From Paraburkholderia sp. BCC1885 (lineage in GTDB: Bacteria; Pseudomonadota; Gammaproteobacteria; Burkholderiales; Burkholderiaceae), in contig NZ_CAAJGM010000230.1 in NCBI RefSeq assembly GCF_900996235.1, positions 62,001 to 126,000 of the forward strand: DNA of 64,000 nucleotides, in the 5' to 3' direction. This document shows positions 51,903 through 60,524 of this stretch, one piece after another. Numbering within the stretch: position 1 is the stretch's first letter; each line of letters begins with the position of its first letter. The notes under the pieces were generated by a model that saw nothing but the letters and a program-made list of their open reading frames with translations, was not told where the DNA came from and did not search any database. A program made the translations under genes and the position numbers.

Positions 51903-53173
51903 GAGCGCAGCTTGTGGCGAATGTAATAAAGATTGACCGAGGCAGCGGCCAGATAACCTGCCGCCAGTCCGACCAGCGCGCCGTAGGCGCCGAGGCGTGG
52001 AATCGCCAGCAGATTGACGGCGAAGGCAATGGCGAGCGCCAGCAGCCATTTCGACAGCAACACGAACTTCGCCTGGTATTTCAGCACGACCAGATTGCCG
52101 ATTGCCTCGATGCCGGCCGGCACGGAAAGCCACACCGCCCAGCGGAAAATTTCGATGGCCCCTTCGTAGGCCGGTCCGAACACACGGCGGATGATGAGCC
52201 CCGCCAGCAGATCGAGCACCACCGCGCCGCCGATCATGACCGCCGCGGTCATGGCCGTCAGACGCCACATGTTACGGCGCAGTTGCGCGGCTTCCTGTAC
52301 GCGGTAAACAAAGGCGGGCGCGATGGTTTGCGCAAGCATCAGTGCGAGCGTGATCCAGTTCTCGTTGAGTTGCTGCGCGGCCGAGTAGCGGCCGAGATCG
52401 GCAAACGAAATGGCCCGCTCCAGCATCAGCCGGTCGAGTTTCAGAAACAGGTACATGCAGATCAGGCCGAGCCAGAACACCGTGCCGGCGGTCGCGAAGT
52501 GCCTGAAAAGCGAGCGGTCCAGATGCCAGCCGAGCTTGCCGCCATGGCGCCGGATGTAATAGCCAAGCAGCACGGCGCCGATCGCGGCCGACTCGAGCGC
52601 CCACAGCCAGCCGAAGCGCGCGGGCGTGCTCGCGGCCCGCACCAGCAGATAGACCAGCGCGGCCTTTACGACCGCGGTGCTCATGCTGGTGAGCAACTGC
52701 GGCTTGCTGTAGGTCATGCTTTGCAGCCACGAATTGATCACGCCCACGAACGGTTCGCGAAACAGCATGGTGACGGCGAGCCCGGCGAGCATGGCGCCGA
52801 CCAGCGGATCGGTGAGCCCGGCGGCAATGCCGACCCATGTGAGCAGCAAGGCGCCGGCCGACACCGACACGCGCAAGGCGAAGGCGCTGCCAAGCACCGT
52901 GCCGAGCTGTTCAGCGGGCCGGTGGACGATGGTAGGCACGAGAATCTCGGCGCCGCATACCCAGGTAATGGGAGAGAGCACCAGCAGCAGGGTATTGGCG
53001 TACTGCCATTTGCCGAAGATGTCCGGGCCGAAATAGCGTGCCAGCATGCCGCTAATGACGATCGCCACGGCGATCTGCGTGAGCCGTTCGAGCCCGAGCC
53101 AGACGATGTTCGCAAATGCGCGCGTGACGTCGGGATTGGCGAAACGGTCGGAAAAGCGCTTGAGCGTCAGCAT
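51899..53173 (-). CDS. Oligosaccharide flippase (Wzx-like, MOP superfamily)
   Basis: A 424-residue membrane protein with about 12 helices (IVWLGLERLTQIAVAIVISGMLARYFG; LLLVLSPITWVCGAEILVP; FWLGLICMYLFLKLDRLMLER). It belongs to the polysaccharide biosynthesis/oligosaccharide flippase family that moves undecaprenyl-linked units. This is the second flippase in the window and is only distantly similar to the WzxE-like one. ATG 53173 (MLTLKRFSDRFANPD) was chosen; a GTG at 53227 adds 18 polar residues. It is first in the wzx-GT2-GT4-galE series and divergent from the phosphomannomutase gene. Confidence 0.88.
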   Translation of the reverse strand: MLTLKRFSDRFANPDVTRAFANIVWLGLERLTQIAVAIVISGMLARYFGPDIFGKWQYANTLLLVLSPITWVCGAEILVPTIVHRPAEQLGTVLGSAFALRVSVSAGALLLTWVGIAAGLTDPLVGAMLAGLAVTMLFREPFVGVINSWLQSMTYSKPQLLTSMSTAVVKAALVYLLVRAASTPARFGWLWALESAAIGAVLLGYYIRRHGGKLGWHLDRSLFRHFATAGTVFWLGLICMYLFLKLDRLMLERAISFADLGRYSAAQQLNENWITLALMLAQTIAPAFVYRVQEAAQLRRNMWRLTAMTAAVMIGGAVVLDLLAGLIIRRVFGPAYEGAIEIFRWAVWLSVPAGIEAIGNLVVLKYQAKFVLLSKWLLALAIAFAVNLLAIPRLGAYGALVGLAAGYLAAASVNLYYIRHKLRS

Positions 53174-53428
53174 CCAGCGCCTGCCCGCTTGGCCCGATTC
53201 GGCGCGGCTGTCGGTGCGCTTGCCCACCTGGCCGTCTGGAGCGGCAACTTTACGGATGGAGGGCGTCTAAGCATTAGAATAGTCGTCAGTAAGGCGTGTC
53301 TGAAAAGCGCAATTATAAGTTGGAACCGGAGTGCTTCCGGCAAGGGCGCAGAGCGATGACCACCCATGACGCGGAATACCCCCAGAAGGTGCCGCTCAAC
53401 TTTTCCAATGCACGCAAGTGAGCCAACC

Positions 53429-54823
53429 ATGATCTCCAAATCAATTTTCAAGGCGTATGACATTCGTGGCGTCATCGGCAAGACACTGGACGCTGATACC
53501 GCCCGTCTGATCGGCCGGGCGTTCGGCAGTGAAGTGCGTGCACAAGGCGGCGATGCCGTCGTGGTGGCCCGTGACGGCCGCCTGTCGGGTCCTGAGCTGA
53601 TCGCGGCCTTGTCCGATGGCCTGCGCTCGGCGGGCGTCGACGTGGTCAACGTCGGCATGGTGCCGACGCCGGTGGGCTACTTCGCCGCGAGCGTGCCGCT
53701 GCAACTGGCCAGCGGCGAGCGTCGCGTCGACTCGTGCATCGTCGTGACGGGCAGCCACAATCCGCCGGACTACAACGGCTTCAAGATGGTGCTGCGCGGC
53801 GCCGCCATCTACGGTGAGCAGATCCTCGCGCTGCATCAGCGCATCGTCGACGACAACTTCGCGAGCGGCAGCGGCAGCTATACCGACTACGACATCTCCG
53901 AGGCCTACCTCGAGCGCATCGTCAGCGACATCAAGCTCGCGCGGCCGCTGAAGATCGTCGTGGATACCGGCAATGGCGTGGCCGGCGGCCTCGTGCCGAA
54001 GCTGTTCAAAAAGCTCGGTTGCGAACTGGTCGAACTGTTCACCGAGATCGACGGTAACTTCCCCAATCACCATCCGGACCCGGCCCACCCGGAAAACCTC
54101 CAGGACGTCATCAAGGCGCTGAAGGAAACCGACGCCGAAATCGGCTTCGCGTTCGACGGCGACGGCGACCGCCTGGGTGTGGTCACCAAGGACGGCCAGA
54201 TCATCTATCCGGACCGGCAACTGATGCTGTTTGCCGAAGAAGTGCTGTCGCGCAACAAGGGCGCGCAGATCATCTACGACGTGAAGTGCACGCGCAATCT
54301 GGCGAAGTGGGTGAAGGACAAGGGCGGCGAGCCGCTGATGTGGAAGACCGGCCACTCGCTGGTGAAGGCCAAGCTGCGCGAAACCGGTGCGCCGCTGGCG
54401 GGCGAAATGAGCGGCCACGTGTTTTTCAAGGACCGCTGGTACGGCTTCGACGACGGCCTGTACACAGGCGCGCGTCTGCTGGAAATCCTCGCCCGCGTGG
54501 CCGATCCGAGCGCGCTGCTCAATTCGCTGCCTAACTCGCATTCCACGCCCGAACTGCAACTGAAGCTCGAAGAAGGCGAGAACTTCGAACTGATCGGCCG
54601 TCTGCAGAAGAGCGCGCAGTTCACCGGCGCGGATGACGTCGTGAAGATCGACGGTTTGCGCGTCGAGTACCCGGACGGCTTTGGTCTGGCGCGTTCGTCG
54701 AACACGACGCCGGTAGTCGTCATGCGTTTCGAAGCGGATAACGACGCCGCGCTCTCGCGCATTCAGGAAGACTTCCGCCGCGTAATTCTGGCCGAGAAGC
54801 CGGACGCGAAACTGCCGTTCTGA
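53429..54823 (+). CDS. manB: Phosphomannomutase/phosphoglucomutase (AlgC/ManB-like)
   Basis: A 464-residue alpha-D-phosphohexomutase that interconverts hexose 1- and 6-phosphates, feeding GDP-mannose or dTDP/UDP-glucose pathways. Blocks: SIFKAYDIRGVIG (N-terminus), the phosphoserine loop CIVVTGSHNPPDYNGFK (Ser near residue 108), the metal loop FAFDGDGDRLG near 245, the sugar-specificity loop GEMSGHVFFK near 330 and the phosphate-binding RSSNTTPVVV near 424. It can supply mannose-1-P for a GDP-sugar (see the reductase at 11.3 kb) and glucose-1-P for RmlA. A strong terminator follows. Confidence 0.95.
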   Translation: MISKSIFKAYDIRGVIGKTLDADTARLIGRAFGSEVRAQGGDAVVVARDGRLSGPELIAALSDGLRSAGVDVVNVGMVPTPVGYFAASVPLQLASGERRVDSCIVVTGSHNPPDYNGFKMVLRGAAIYGEQILALHQRIVDDNFASGSGSYTDYDISEAYLERIVSDIKLARPLKIVVDTGNGVAGGLVPKLFKKLGCELVELFTEIDGNFPNHHPDPAHPENLQDVIKALKETDAEIGFAFDGDGDRLGVVTKDGQIIYPDRQLMLFAEEVLSRNKGAQIIYDVKCTRNLAKWVKDKGGEPLMWKTGHSLVKAKLRETGAPLAGEMSGHVFFKDRWYGFDDGLYTGARLLEILARVADPSALLNSLPNSHSTPELQLKLEEGENFELIGRLQKSAQFTGADDVVKIDGLRVEYPDGFGLARSSNTTPVVVMRFEADNDAALSRIQEDFRRVILAEKPDAKLPF

Positions 54824-54895
54824 GGCGTGTCTTTGTGAGCGGGCGTGCTGCACGGTAGGTCCGCTTCGCAAGCCAGACTGATTGATTGCTTGATG

Positions 54896-54927
54896 GAAAA
54901 AACGCCGGCGCGATGCCGGCGTTTTTT
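54896..54927 (+). terminator. Rho-independent terminator after the phosphohexomutase gene
   Basis: A-run, stem ACGCCGGC / GCCGGCGT around GCGAT, and a run of six T, 73 bases after the stop. The flanking A and T runs make it nearly symmetrical. Confidence 0.9.
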
Positions 54928-55061
54928 ATGGCGACGCCCCCGCGCAAACCGCATCTCGGCACGCAAACAAATAATTACAAAATGCTTTCCGTAACAATTC
55001 GAAACGATTTACCCGTCGCGCATCATTTCCTTACGATTGAAATGTTTTGAAACATATGGAA

Positions 55062-55076
55062 TGATAGTAATTCTCA
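55062..55076 (+). promoter_or_regulatory. Fur box
   Basis: TGATAGTAATTCTCA matches the 7-1-7 Fur consensus TGATAATnATTATCA at 12 of 14 informative positions. It lies in an A+T-rich stretch 138 bases before the siderophore receptor start, as expected for iron-repressed expression. Confidence 0.82.
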
Positions 55077-55214
55077 TTAACAATTAAAGCCAGCCCACCG
55101 TTTCCATCCCGTCTAGTGGAGGAGCGGCCAGCCAGCCGCCGCCGTCCTGTCATGCAGATCGATGCCGCCGTCGTATGCGATTTCTGGCCAGGACCTTCCA
55201 CCGACGAGATTCCT

Positions 55215-57464
55215 ATGTTTAATAAAACGCCGCTGGCAACAGCGCTGGCGCTAGCTTTGTCCGTTCCCTTTGCTGCGCCGGCTCTCGCGCAGACCGCTTC
55301 TTCCACCCCTGCGCAAGCCGCTCCCGCGAGTGGGGCGTCCGGCGCGGCTGCCAGCGGGACCATCAGCGCGGCTCCGGCCGCTTCGGCCGCACCGGCTGGC
55401 GCGGCGGCGGGTAACGGCACGCTGCCGACCATCGCCGTGTCGGGCCAGGCCGAGCAGCAGGACTTCCAGGCAGAGCGTTCGACAGTCGGCGCGAAAACGC
55501 CCACGGCCTTGCGCGATATCCCGCAGACGGTCACGGTCATCAACCAGGCCGTGCTGCAGTCGCAAGGCGCGACGTCGTTTCAGGACGCGCTGCGCAACGC
55601 GCCGGGCGTGACCATCGGCGCGGCCGAAGGCGGCCAGATCGGCAATAACGTCAATTTGCGCGGCTTCACGGCGCAGAACGACATCTATCTCGACGGCTTT
55701 CGCGACCGCAACCAGTATTACCGCGACACCTTCGACCTCGAAGAAATCGAAGTGCTCTACGGACCGTCGTCGATGCTGTTCGGGCGCGGCTCGACGGGCG
55801 GCGTGATCAACCAGGTCAGCAAGAAGGCCAACCTGCAGGAGTCGGGCGACGTCTCGGCGACCGTTGGCACCAATGACCGCTATCGCACCACCGTCGACCT
55901 GAATCATCCGCTTACGGATACATCGGCGATCCGCATCAACGCATTCGGCCAGAGTCTCGGCTCGACGCGCGACGTCGAGAAGAGCAAAGACTACGGCGTC
56001 GCGCCCGAAGTGCGTTTCGGCATCGGCACGCCGACCGAAATTACGCTCTCGGCGCTGATCCAGCACAACGACGACATGCCGGACTACGGCGTGCAGGCAT
56101 TGAACGGCCATCCGTCGCCGGTGCCGAAGAACACCTTTTACGGCCTGACCACGGACCGCACCATCCAGGACGTGCAGACCTTCAACGCGGGCATCAAGCA
56201 CAAGTTCTCGGACGACCTCACGCTGCGCAACCAGACGCAAATCTCGCATTCGATGACCGACGCGCGCGAAACCGCGCCGCAATCGGTGCTGACGGGACCG
56301 CTCGCGACGAGCCCCGCGCTCACGAACGGCAACTACACGACGCTGCCGCCGTCCGACCTGTTCATCAAGCTGCAAAGCCATGACCGGGTGATCCAGAATC
56401 ACTCGATCTACAACGACACCACGCTCGAATACAAATTCAACACCGGCTTTATCAAGCACGACCTGATCGCCGGTGTCGAAGTGGGCCACGACAGCTATAC
56501 GAACCAGGCCTACACGCGCAACAACCTGCCGATCGTGTCGATGATCAACCCGGCGTATCTGTCGAACCCGCCGGGCGTCACGACCACGACCGGCAACTAC
56601 GCGGATTCCGGATCGAACGAAATTGCCGGCTACTTCAACGACACGGCCTCGCTCGGCGAGCACTGGAAGCTGATTGGCGGCCTGCGCTGGGATCGCTTCC
56701 AGGCGCAGATCCACAACACGATCAGTGCGCCGTCGTATGCGAGCCAGACCAACTTCTTCACCAGCGTGCGCGCCGGCGTGATCTACCAGCCGACCGACTG
56801 GCAGTCGTATTACTTCTCCTACGGCACCTCGTTCGACCCATCGCTCGAAGCACTCACGGTGACCAACCTGACGCAGAATCTGGCGCCGGAATCCACCCGC
56901 TCGTATGAAGTGGGCGGCAAGTGGGATCTGCTTGGCGGCAACATTTCGGTGACCTCTGCGTTCTTCCGCGAGGAAATGTCCAACGCGCGTACCCAGGTCT
57001 CGCCCACCGAGTACGAACTCGACGGCGACATCCGCGTCGACGGTTTCCAGGCGGGCGTGACCGGTCACATCACCGACAAGTGGCAAGTCTACGGCGGCTA
57101 CACCTACATGGACGCCACCATCGTGCAGGCGGCCGACGGCACCCAGGGCAACGTGCCGGCCAACACGCCGCGCAACACGCTGACATTCTGGACCACCTAC
57201 GCGCTGACCCCGCACTGGGAAATCGGCGGCGGCCCGAGCTACATGTCGGCGCGCTACGCCTCGAACACGAACTACGTGGAAGTGGGCGGCTACACCCGCT
57301 GGGACGCGACGGCGGCCTATCACGCGAAGAAATACGACGTGCGTCTGAATCTGCTGAACCTGACCAACAAGACGTACTACGATGCGCTGATTCCGTCCGA
57401 CGGCGGCCGTTCGGTGCCGGGCATCGGCCGCACGCTGCTGGCCACGGTCGACTACCGGTTCTGA
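55215..57464 (+). CDS. TonB-dependent siderophore receptor (Fiu-like, catecholate type)
   Basis: A 749-residue outer-membrane receptor. The signal peptide is about 1-28 (FNKTPLATALALALSVPFAAPALAQ). An unusual Ala/Ser/Pro-rich linker of about 45 residues follows before the TonB box TIAVSGQ. The plug domain has TPTALRDIPQTVTVINQAVLQSQGATSFQDALRNAPGV, and the barrel ends with the canonical aromatic terminus GIGRTLLATVDYRF. Similarity is to catecholate-siderophore receptors such as Fiu and PiuA, and the adjacent PiuC-type hydroxylase supports that. A Fur box lies 138 bases upstream. ATG 55215 was chosen because it gives a proper signal peptide. Confidence 0.93.
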   Translation: MFNKTPLATALALALSVPFAAPALAQTASSTPAQAAPASGASGAAASGTISAAPAASAAPAGAAAGNGTLPTIAVSGQAEQQDFQAERSTVGAKTPTALRDIPQTVTVINQAVLQSQGATSFQDALRNAPGVTIGAAEGGQIGNNVNLRGFTAQNDIYLDGFRDRNQYYRDTFDLEEIEVLYGPSSMLFGRGSTGGVINQVSKKANLQESGDVSATVGTNDRYRTTVDLNHPLTDTSAIRINAFGQSLGSTRDVEKSKDYGVAPEVRFGIGTPTEITLSALIQHNDDMPDYGVQALNGHPSPVPKNTFYGLTTDRTIQDVQTFNAGIKHKFSDDLTLRNQTQISHSMTDARETAPQSVLTGPLATSPALTNGNYTTLPPSDLFIKLQSHDRVIQNHSIYNDTTLEYKFNTGFIKHDLIAGVEVGHDSYTNQAYTRNNLPIVSMINPAYLSNPPGVTTTTGNYADSGSNEIAGYFNDTASLGEHWKLIGGLRWDRFQAQIHNTISAPSYASQTNFFTSVRAGVIYQPTDWQSYYFSYGTSFDPSLEALTVTNLTQNLAPESTRSYEVGGKWDLLGGNISVTSAFFREEMSNARTQVSPTEYELDGDIRVDGFQAGVTGHITDKWQVYGGYTYMDATIVQAADGTQGNVPANTPRNTLTFWTTYALTPHWEIGGGPSYMSARYASNTNYVEVGGYTRWDATAAYHAKKYDVRLNLLNLTNKTYYDALIPSDGGRSVPGIGRTLLATVDYRF

Positions 57465-57482
57465 TGAGCTGGCGCGAGTTGC

Positions 57483-57530
57483 CGGGGTCGTCGTGTTGAG
57501 GCAAGCTGCCCGTACAATGCGGCGACCCCG
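57483..57530 (+). other. Strong hairpin between receptor gene and piuC
   Basis: CGGGGTCGTCG pairs with CGGCGACCCCG over 11 bases (one wobble) around a 26-base loop. It has no T-run, so it is not a standard terminator. It ends 15 bases before the piuC start, adjacent to the AAAGGA ribosome-binding site. Confidence 0.5.
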
Positions 57531-57545
57531 CGAAAGGATTGACTG

Positions 57546-58229
57546 ATGCTGCTGCAGATTCCAGATGTGCTCAACGAAGAGCAGGTGCGCTTCGTGCGCG
57601 AGCGGCTCGATACGGCGGGCGACGCGTGGGTCGACGGCCGGGCCACGGCCGGCTATCAGGGCGCGCCCGTCAAACGCAACCAGCAGATCGAGCAGTTCTC
57701 GCCGCTCGCGCGCGAGCTGGGCGACGTGATTCTCGCCGAGCTCGAACGCCATCCGCTCTTTATCAGCGCAGTGCTGCCCAATCAGGTGTATCCGCCGCTC
57801 TTCAACCGTTACGAGGGCGGCATGCAGTTCGGCAGCCACGTCGATGGCGCGGTGCGTTTGTTGCCGAACGGCGCCAAGGTCCGCACGGACGTTTCGATGA
57901 CGCTGTTTCTTTCCGCGCCGGATGAATACGACGGCGGCGAACTGATCATCGAAGACACCTACGGCGTGCAGCAGGTGAAGCTGGCGGCGGGCGACATGAT
58001 CGTCTATCCGGCGACCAGCCTGCATCAGGTGGCGCCGGTCACGCGTGGCGTGCGCCTCGCGAGCTTCTTCTGGGCGCAGAGCCTCGTGCGCAGCGACACA
58101 CAACGCGCGCTGCTGTTCGATATGGACACGGCCATTCAGCGCCTGAACTCCACCCAGGCCGACGACGCGGCACGCCGCAGTCTGGTGGGGTGCTATCACA
58201 ACCTGTTGCGGCTCTGGAGCGAAACCTGA
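57546..58229 (+). CDS. piuC: PKHD-type Fe(II)/2-oxoglutarate hydroxylase PiuC/YbiX
   Basis: A 227-residue oxygenase. The double-stranded beta-helix iron ligands are His and Asp in QFGSHVDGAVR (about residues 96-101) and His in SLHQVAPVTRGVR (about 158-170); the Arg of the last motif binds 2-oxoglutarate. The opening MLLQIPDVLNEEQVRFVRE is family typical. PiuC-like genes follow TonB receptors for catecholate siderophores and are iron-regulated; the exact substrate is not settled. Ribosome-binding site AAAGGA is 8 bases before ATG 57546. It is 81 bases after the receptor gene on the same strand. Confidence 0.95.
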   Translation: MLLQIPDVLNEEQVRFVRERLDTAGDAWVDGRATAGYQGAPVKRNQQIEQFSPLARELGDVILAELERHPLFISAVLPNQVYPPLFNRYEGGMQFGSHVDGAVRLLPNGAKVRTDVSMTLFLSAPDEYDGGELIIEDTYGVQQVKLAAGDMIVYPATSLHQVAPVTRGVRLASFFWAQSLVRSDTQRALLFDMDTAIQRLNSTQADDAARRSLVGCYHNLLRLWSET

Positions 58230-58418
58230 GTGGCGATACCGGCGGCCGGCTGCGGGCGCTGCCGGTATTGACCTGAATGCAATGCCTGATGCAGCGGTGC
58301 GGCGGCGCGGCGCGGTATACCCTGAGCGCGCCGCGTTTTTTCATGGTTTTTGCACGCGACGCGCTAAAATTGCCGTCCTTTCAACGCATCTTATCGCCGG
58401 ATTGCCGGCGTTCCCCAC

Positions 58419-59420
58419 TTGAGCGTGCAAAAGATACTGATCGTGAGGGTGTCGTCGCTGGGCGATGTCGTTCACAACATGCCGGTGATCGCGGACATTC
58501 GCCGCCGGCATCCCGATGCGCAGATCGACTGGCTCGTCGAAGAGAGCTTCGTCGGCCTGGTGCAGCTTGTGAGCGGCGTGCGGCGGGCCATTCCGGTATC
58601 GCTGCGGCGCTGGCGCAAGCGGCTTTTCTCGTTTGAGAACTGGCACGAGATCGGCGCGTTCCGCCGCGCGCTCGCCGCCGAGAAATACGATCTGGTGATC
58701 GACTGCCAGGGGCTCATCAAGACCGCGTGGGTCGCGAGCATGGCGCGCGGGCCGGTGGTGGGCCTCGCCAACCGTACCGACGGCGCCGGCTTCGAATGGC
58801 CGGTACGCTTCTTCTACGACAAGCGCGTGCCGATCGAGGCGCGCACCCACGTCGTCGAGCGCACGCGCCAACTGGTTGCGGCCGCGCTCGACGACCCCAC
58901 GCCCCAACCTACCGACGACATCGATTTCGGCCTCGACACCGGGCGCGCCGCGCTGGCCTTGTCCGAGGCGGATCTGAACCTGCCGGTGCCTTACGTGGTG
59001 TTCGTCCACGCCACGTCGCGGGCCGACAAGCAATGGCCCGACGCCGCGTGGATCGAGCTGGGCCAGGCGCTGGTGCTCAAGGGCGCGTCGATCGTGCTGC
59101 CGTGGGGCAGCGAGGCCGAGCGCGTCACCAGCGAGCGGCTGGCGCGAGAGTTCGGCGCCGCGGCCATCGTGCCGCCGCGCCTGTCGCTGCCGGCGGTGGT
59201 GGGGCTGATCGAGGGCGCGGCCGCCACGGTCGGGGTTGATACAGGTCTAGTTCACATTGCAGCTGCGCTGAAGCGGCCTACGGTCGAGTTGTACAATTTC
59301 GCGACCGCGTGGCGTACCGGCGGCTACTGGTCGCCGAATGTCGTCAATCTCGGCACCGCCGGCCAGCCGCCGACGCTGCAACAGGTGAAGGCCGCGCTGA
59401 CCGCTTTCGGCTTGTTGTAG
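58419..59420 (+). CDS. waaC: LPS heptosyltransferase I (WaaC)
   Basis: A 333-residue GT9 enzyme that adds the first L-glycero-D-manno-heptose to Kdo of lipid A-Kdo. N-terminus KILIVRVSSLGDVVHNMPVIADIRRRHPDAQIDWLVEE is diagnostic of WaaC, as is the GFEWPVRFFYDKRV segment, and the donor motif VGVDTGLVHIAAALKRPTVELY is near residue 270. The start is TTG 58419 (or the GTG six bases later), chosen because the family begins with this motif within a few residues. The next gene starts 143 bases on. Confidence 0.95.
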   Translation: MSVQKILIVRVSSLGDVVHNMPVIADIRRRHPDAQIDWLVEESFVGLVQLVSGVRRAIPVSLRRWRKRLFSFENWHEIGAFRRALAAEKYDLVIDCQGLIKTAWVASMARGPVVGLANRTDGAGFEWPVRFFYDKRVPIEARTHVVERTRQLVAAALDDPTPQPTDDIDFGLDTGRAALALSEADLNLPVPYVVFVHATSRADKQWPDAAWIELGQALVLKGASIVLPWGSEAERVTSERLAREFGAAAIVPPRLSLPAVVGLIEGAAATVGVDTGLVHIAAALKRPTVELYNFATAWRTGGYWSPNVVNLGTAGQPPTLQQVKAALTAFGLL

Positions 59421-59563
59421 CGGTCCGCCGCGGGCGCATTGCCCGGCGCCGCGCACGGCGCGCACTCCGGCAGCTGCCGCCGTGCGGCCAGAACCGGATG
59501 CTGCGGGACAGCAACCGCCTGCGGCCTCCAGAACTACGCTCCATCCGCTTTTCAAGGGCGACC

Positions 59564-60448
59564 ATGAACGAAACCCAGATCATCGAAGTTGCAAGCGCTG
59601 ACTGGCACGGACACAACCTGTCCGTGCCGCGCGAAACGCTGCTGGCCGGCGTCGAACGCGGCAAGGTGCTGTATTTCCCGAATCTGCGCTTTGCGATCGA
59701 AGGTGGCGAGCAGGCGCTGCTCGACCCGGCGCTGGCCGATCCGAACCGCAAGAACATCAGTCTCGAACCGAACGGCGGCGCGCTGCATGGCGTGGCGGGC
59801 GACGCGGTGACGCAATCGGCGGTACGCGCCCTGATTGCGCGTTATCAGGCCAATGCCCGCACGCTGGTAGACGGCCTATTCCCGGAGTACGACGGCAAGC
59901 TGCGCGTCGCGCCTACGAGCCTGCGGCTGCATCAGGTGGAGACGCGCCAGACCTCGTGGCGCAAGGACGATAGCCGCCTGCACGTCGACGCCTTTCCGTC
60001 GCGCCCGAACTACGGCGAGCGCATTCTGCGCGTCTTCACCAATATCAACCCGAACGGCGCGCCGCGCGTGTGGCGCGTGGGCGAACCGTTCGAAGACATG
60101 GCGAGGCGCTTCCTGCCGCAGATCAAGCCGCCGATGCCGGGCTCCGCGTGGCTGATGAATCTGCTGCACGTGACCAAATCGCCGCGTAGCGAATACGACC
60201 ATCTGATGCTGAATCTGCACGACGGCATGAAGGCCGATCTCGAGTATCAGAAGGCGAGCCCGCAGGAAACCATGCCGTTTCCGCCGGGTTGTGTGTGGGT
60301 GTGCTTCTCGGATCAGACCTCGCACGCCGTGATGTCCGGCCAGTTCATGATGGAGCAGACCTTCTTCTTGCCGGTCAAGGCGATGGTGCAGCCCGAGTGC
60401 GCGCCGCTCGGCATCCTCGAACGCCTCAAGGGCAGGGCGCTGGTTTGA
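59564..60448 (+). CDS. kdoO: Kdo hydroxylase KdoO (Fe(II)/2-oxoglutarate dioxygenase)
   Basis: A 294-residue oxygenase that hydroxylates C3 of Kdo in the LPS inner core to give Ko, a modification described in Burkholderia. Iron-ligand candidates are His and Asp in SRLHVDAFPSRPNYGERILRVFTNINP (about residues 143-148) and a late His in FSDQTSHAVMSGQF. The RLRVAPTSLRLHQVETRQTSWRKDD block is also family typical. It lies between waaC and waaA, the usual Burkholderia order, which supports the assignment. ATG 59564 gives the usual length; longer in-frame starts run into the waaC gene. Confidence 0.93.
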   Translation: MNETQIIEVASADWHGHNLSVPRETLLAGVERGKVLYFPNLRFAIEGGEQALLDPALADPNRKNISLEPNGGALHGVAGDAVTQSAVRALIARYQANARTLVDGLFPEYDGKLRVAPTSLRLHQVETRQTSWRKDDSRLHVDAFPSRPNYGERILRVFTNINPNGAPRVWRVGEPFEDMARRFLPQIKPPMPGSAWLMNLLHVTKSPRSEYDHLMLNLHDGMKADLEYQKASPQETMPFPPGCVWVCFSDQTSHAVMSGQFMMEQTFFLPVKAMVQPECAPLGILERLKGRALV

Positions 60449-60524
60449 GCGCCGCCGGCCTGGCGCGCGGCTGCGTCCGTTGGCATTTCATCAATTTTGT
60501 GCGGGACGTAAGCGCGGAGCGCGG

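Larger units (their letters stand above)
54824..55214. other. Intergenic region between manB and the TonB receptor gene
   Basis: 391 bases with no gene. The first third holds the manB terminator. The middle (about 54965-55095) is A+T-rich and carries a Fur box, so it is the promoter region of the receptor gene. The last 100 bases are an untranslated leader with no clear ribosome-binding site other than GAGATTCCT before the ATG. Confidence 0.7.

Noticed and set aside
51914..53359. Plus-strand open frame of about 480 codons
   Set aside because: Antisense to the flippase gene; the product is a low-complexity Gln/Arg/Asp-rich sequence.
53441..54871. Minus-strand open frame across the phosphohexomutase gene
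   Set aside because: Antisense to a gene with intact TGSHNP and DGDGD motifs.
55251..58199. A very long open frame (about 980 codons) on the minus strand
   Set aside because: It lies wholly antisense to the TonB receptor and PiuC genes. Its product is Arg/His/Val-rich with no motif, a common artefact of GC-rich codon usage.
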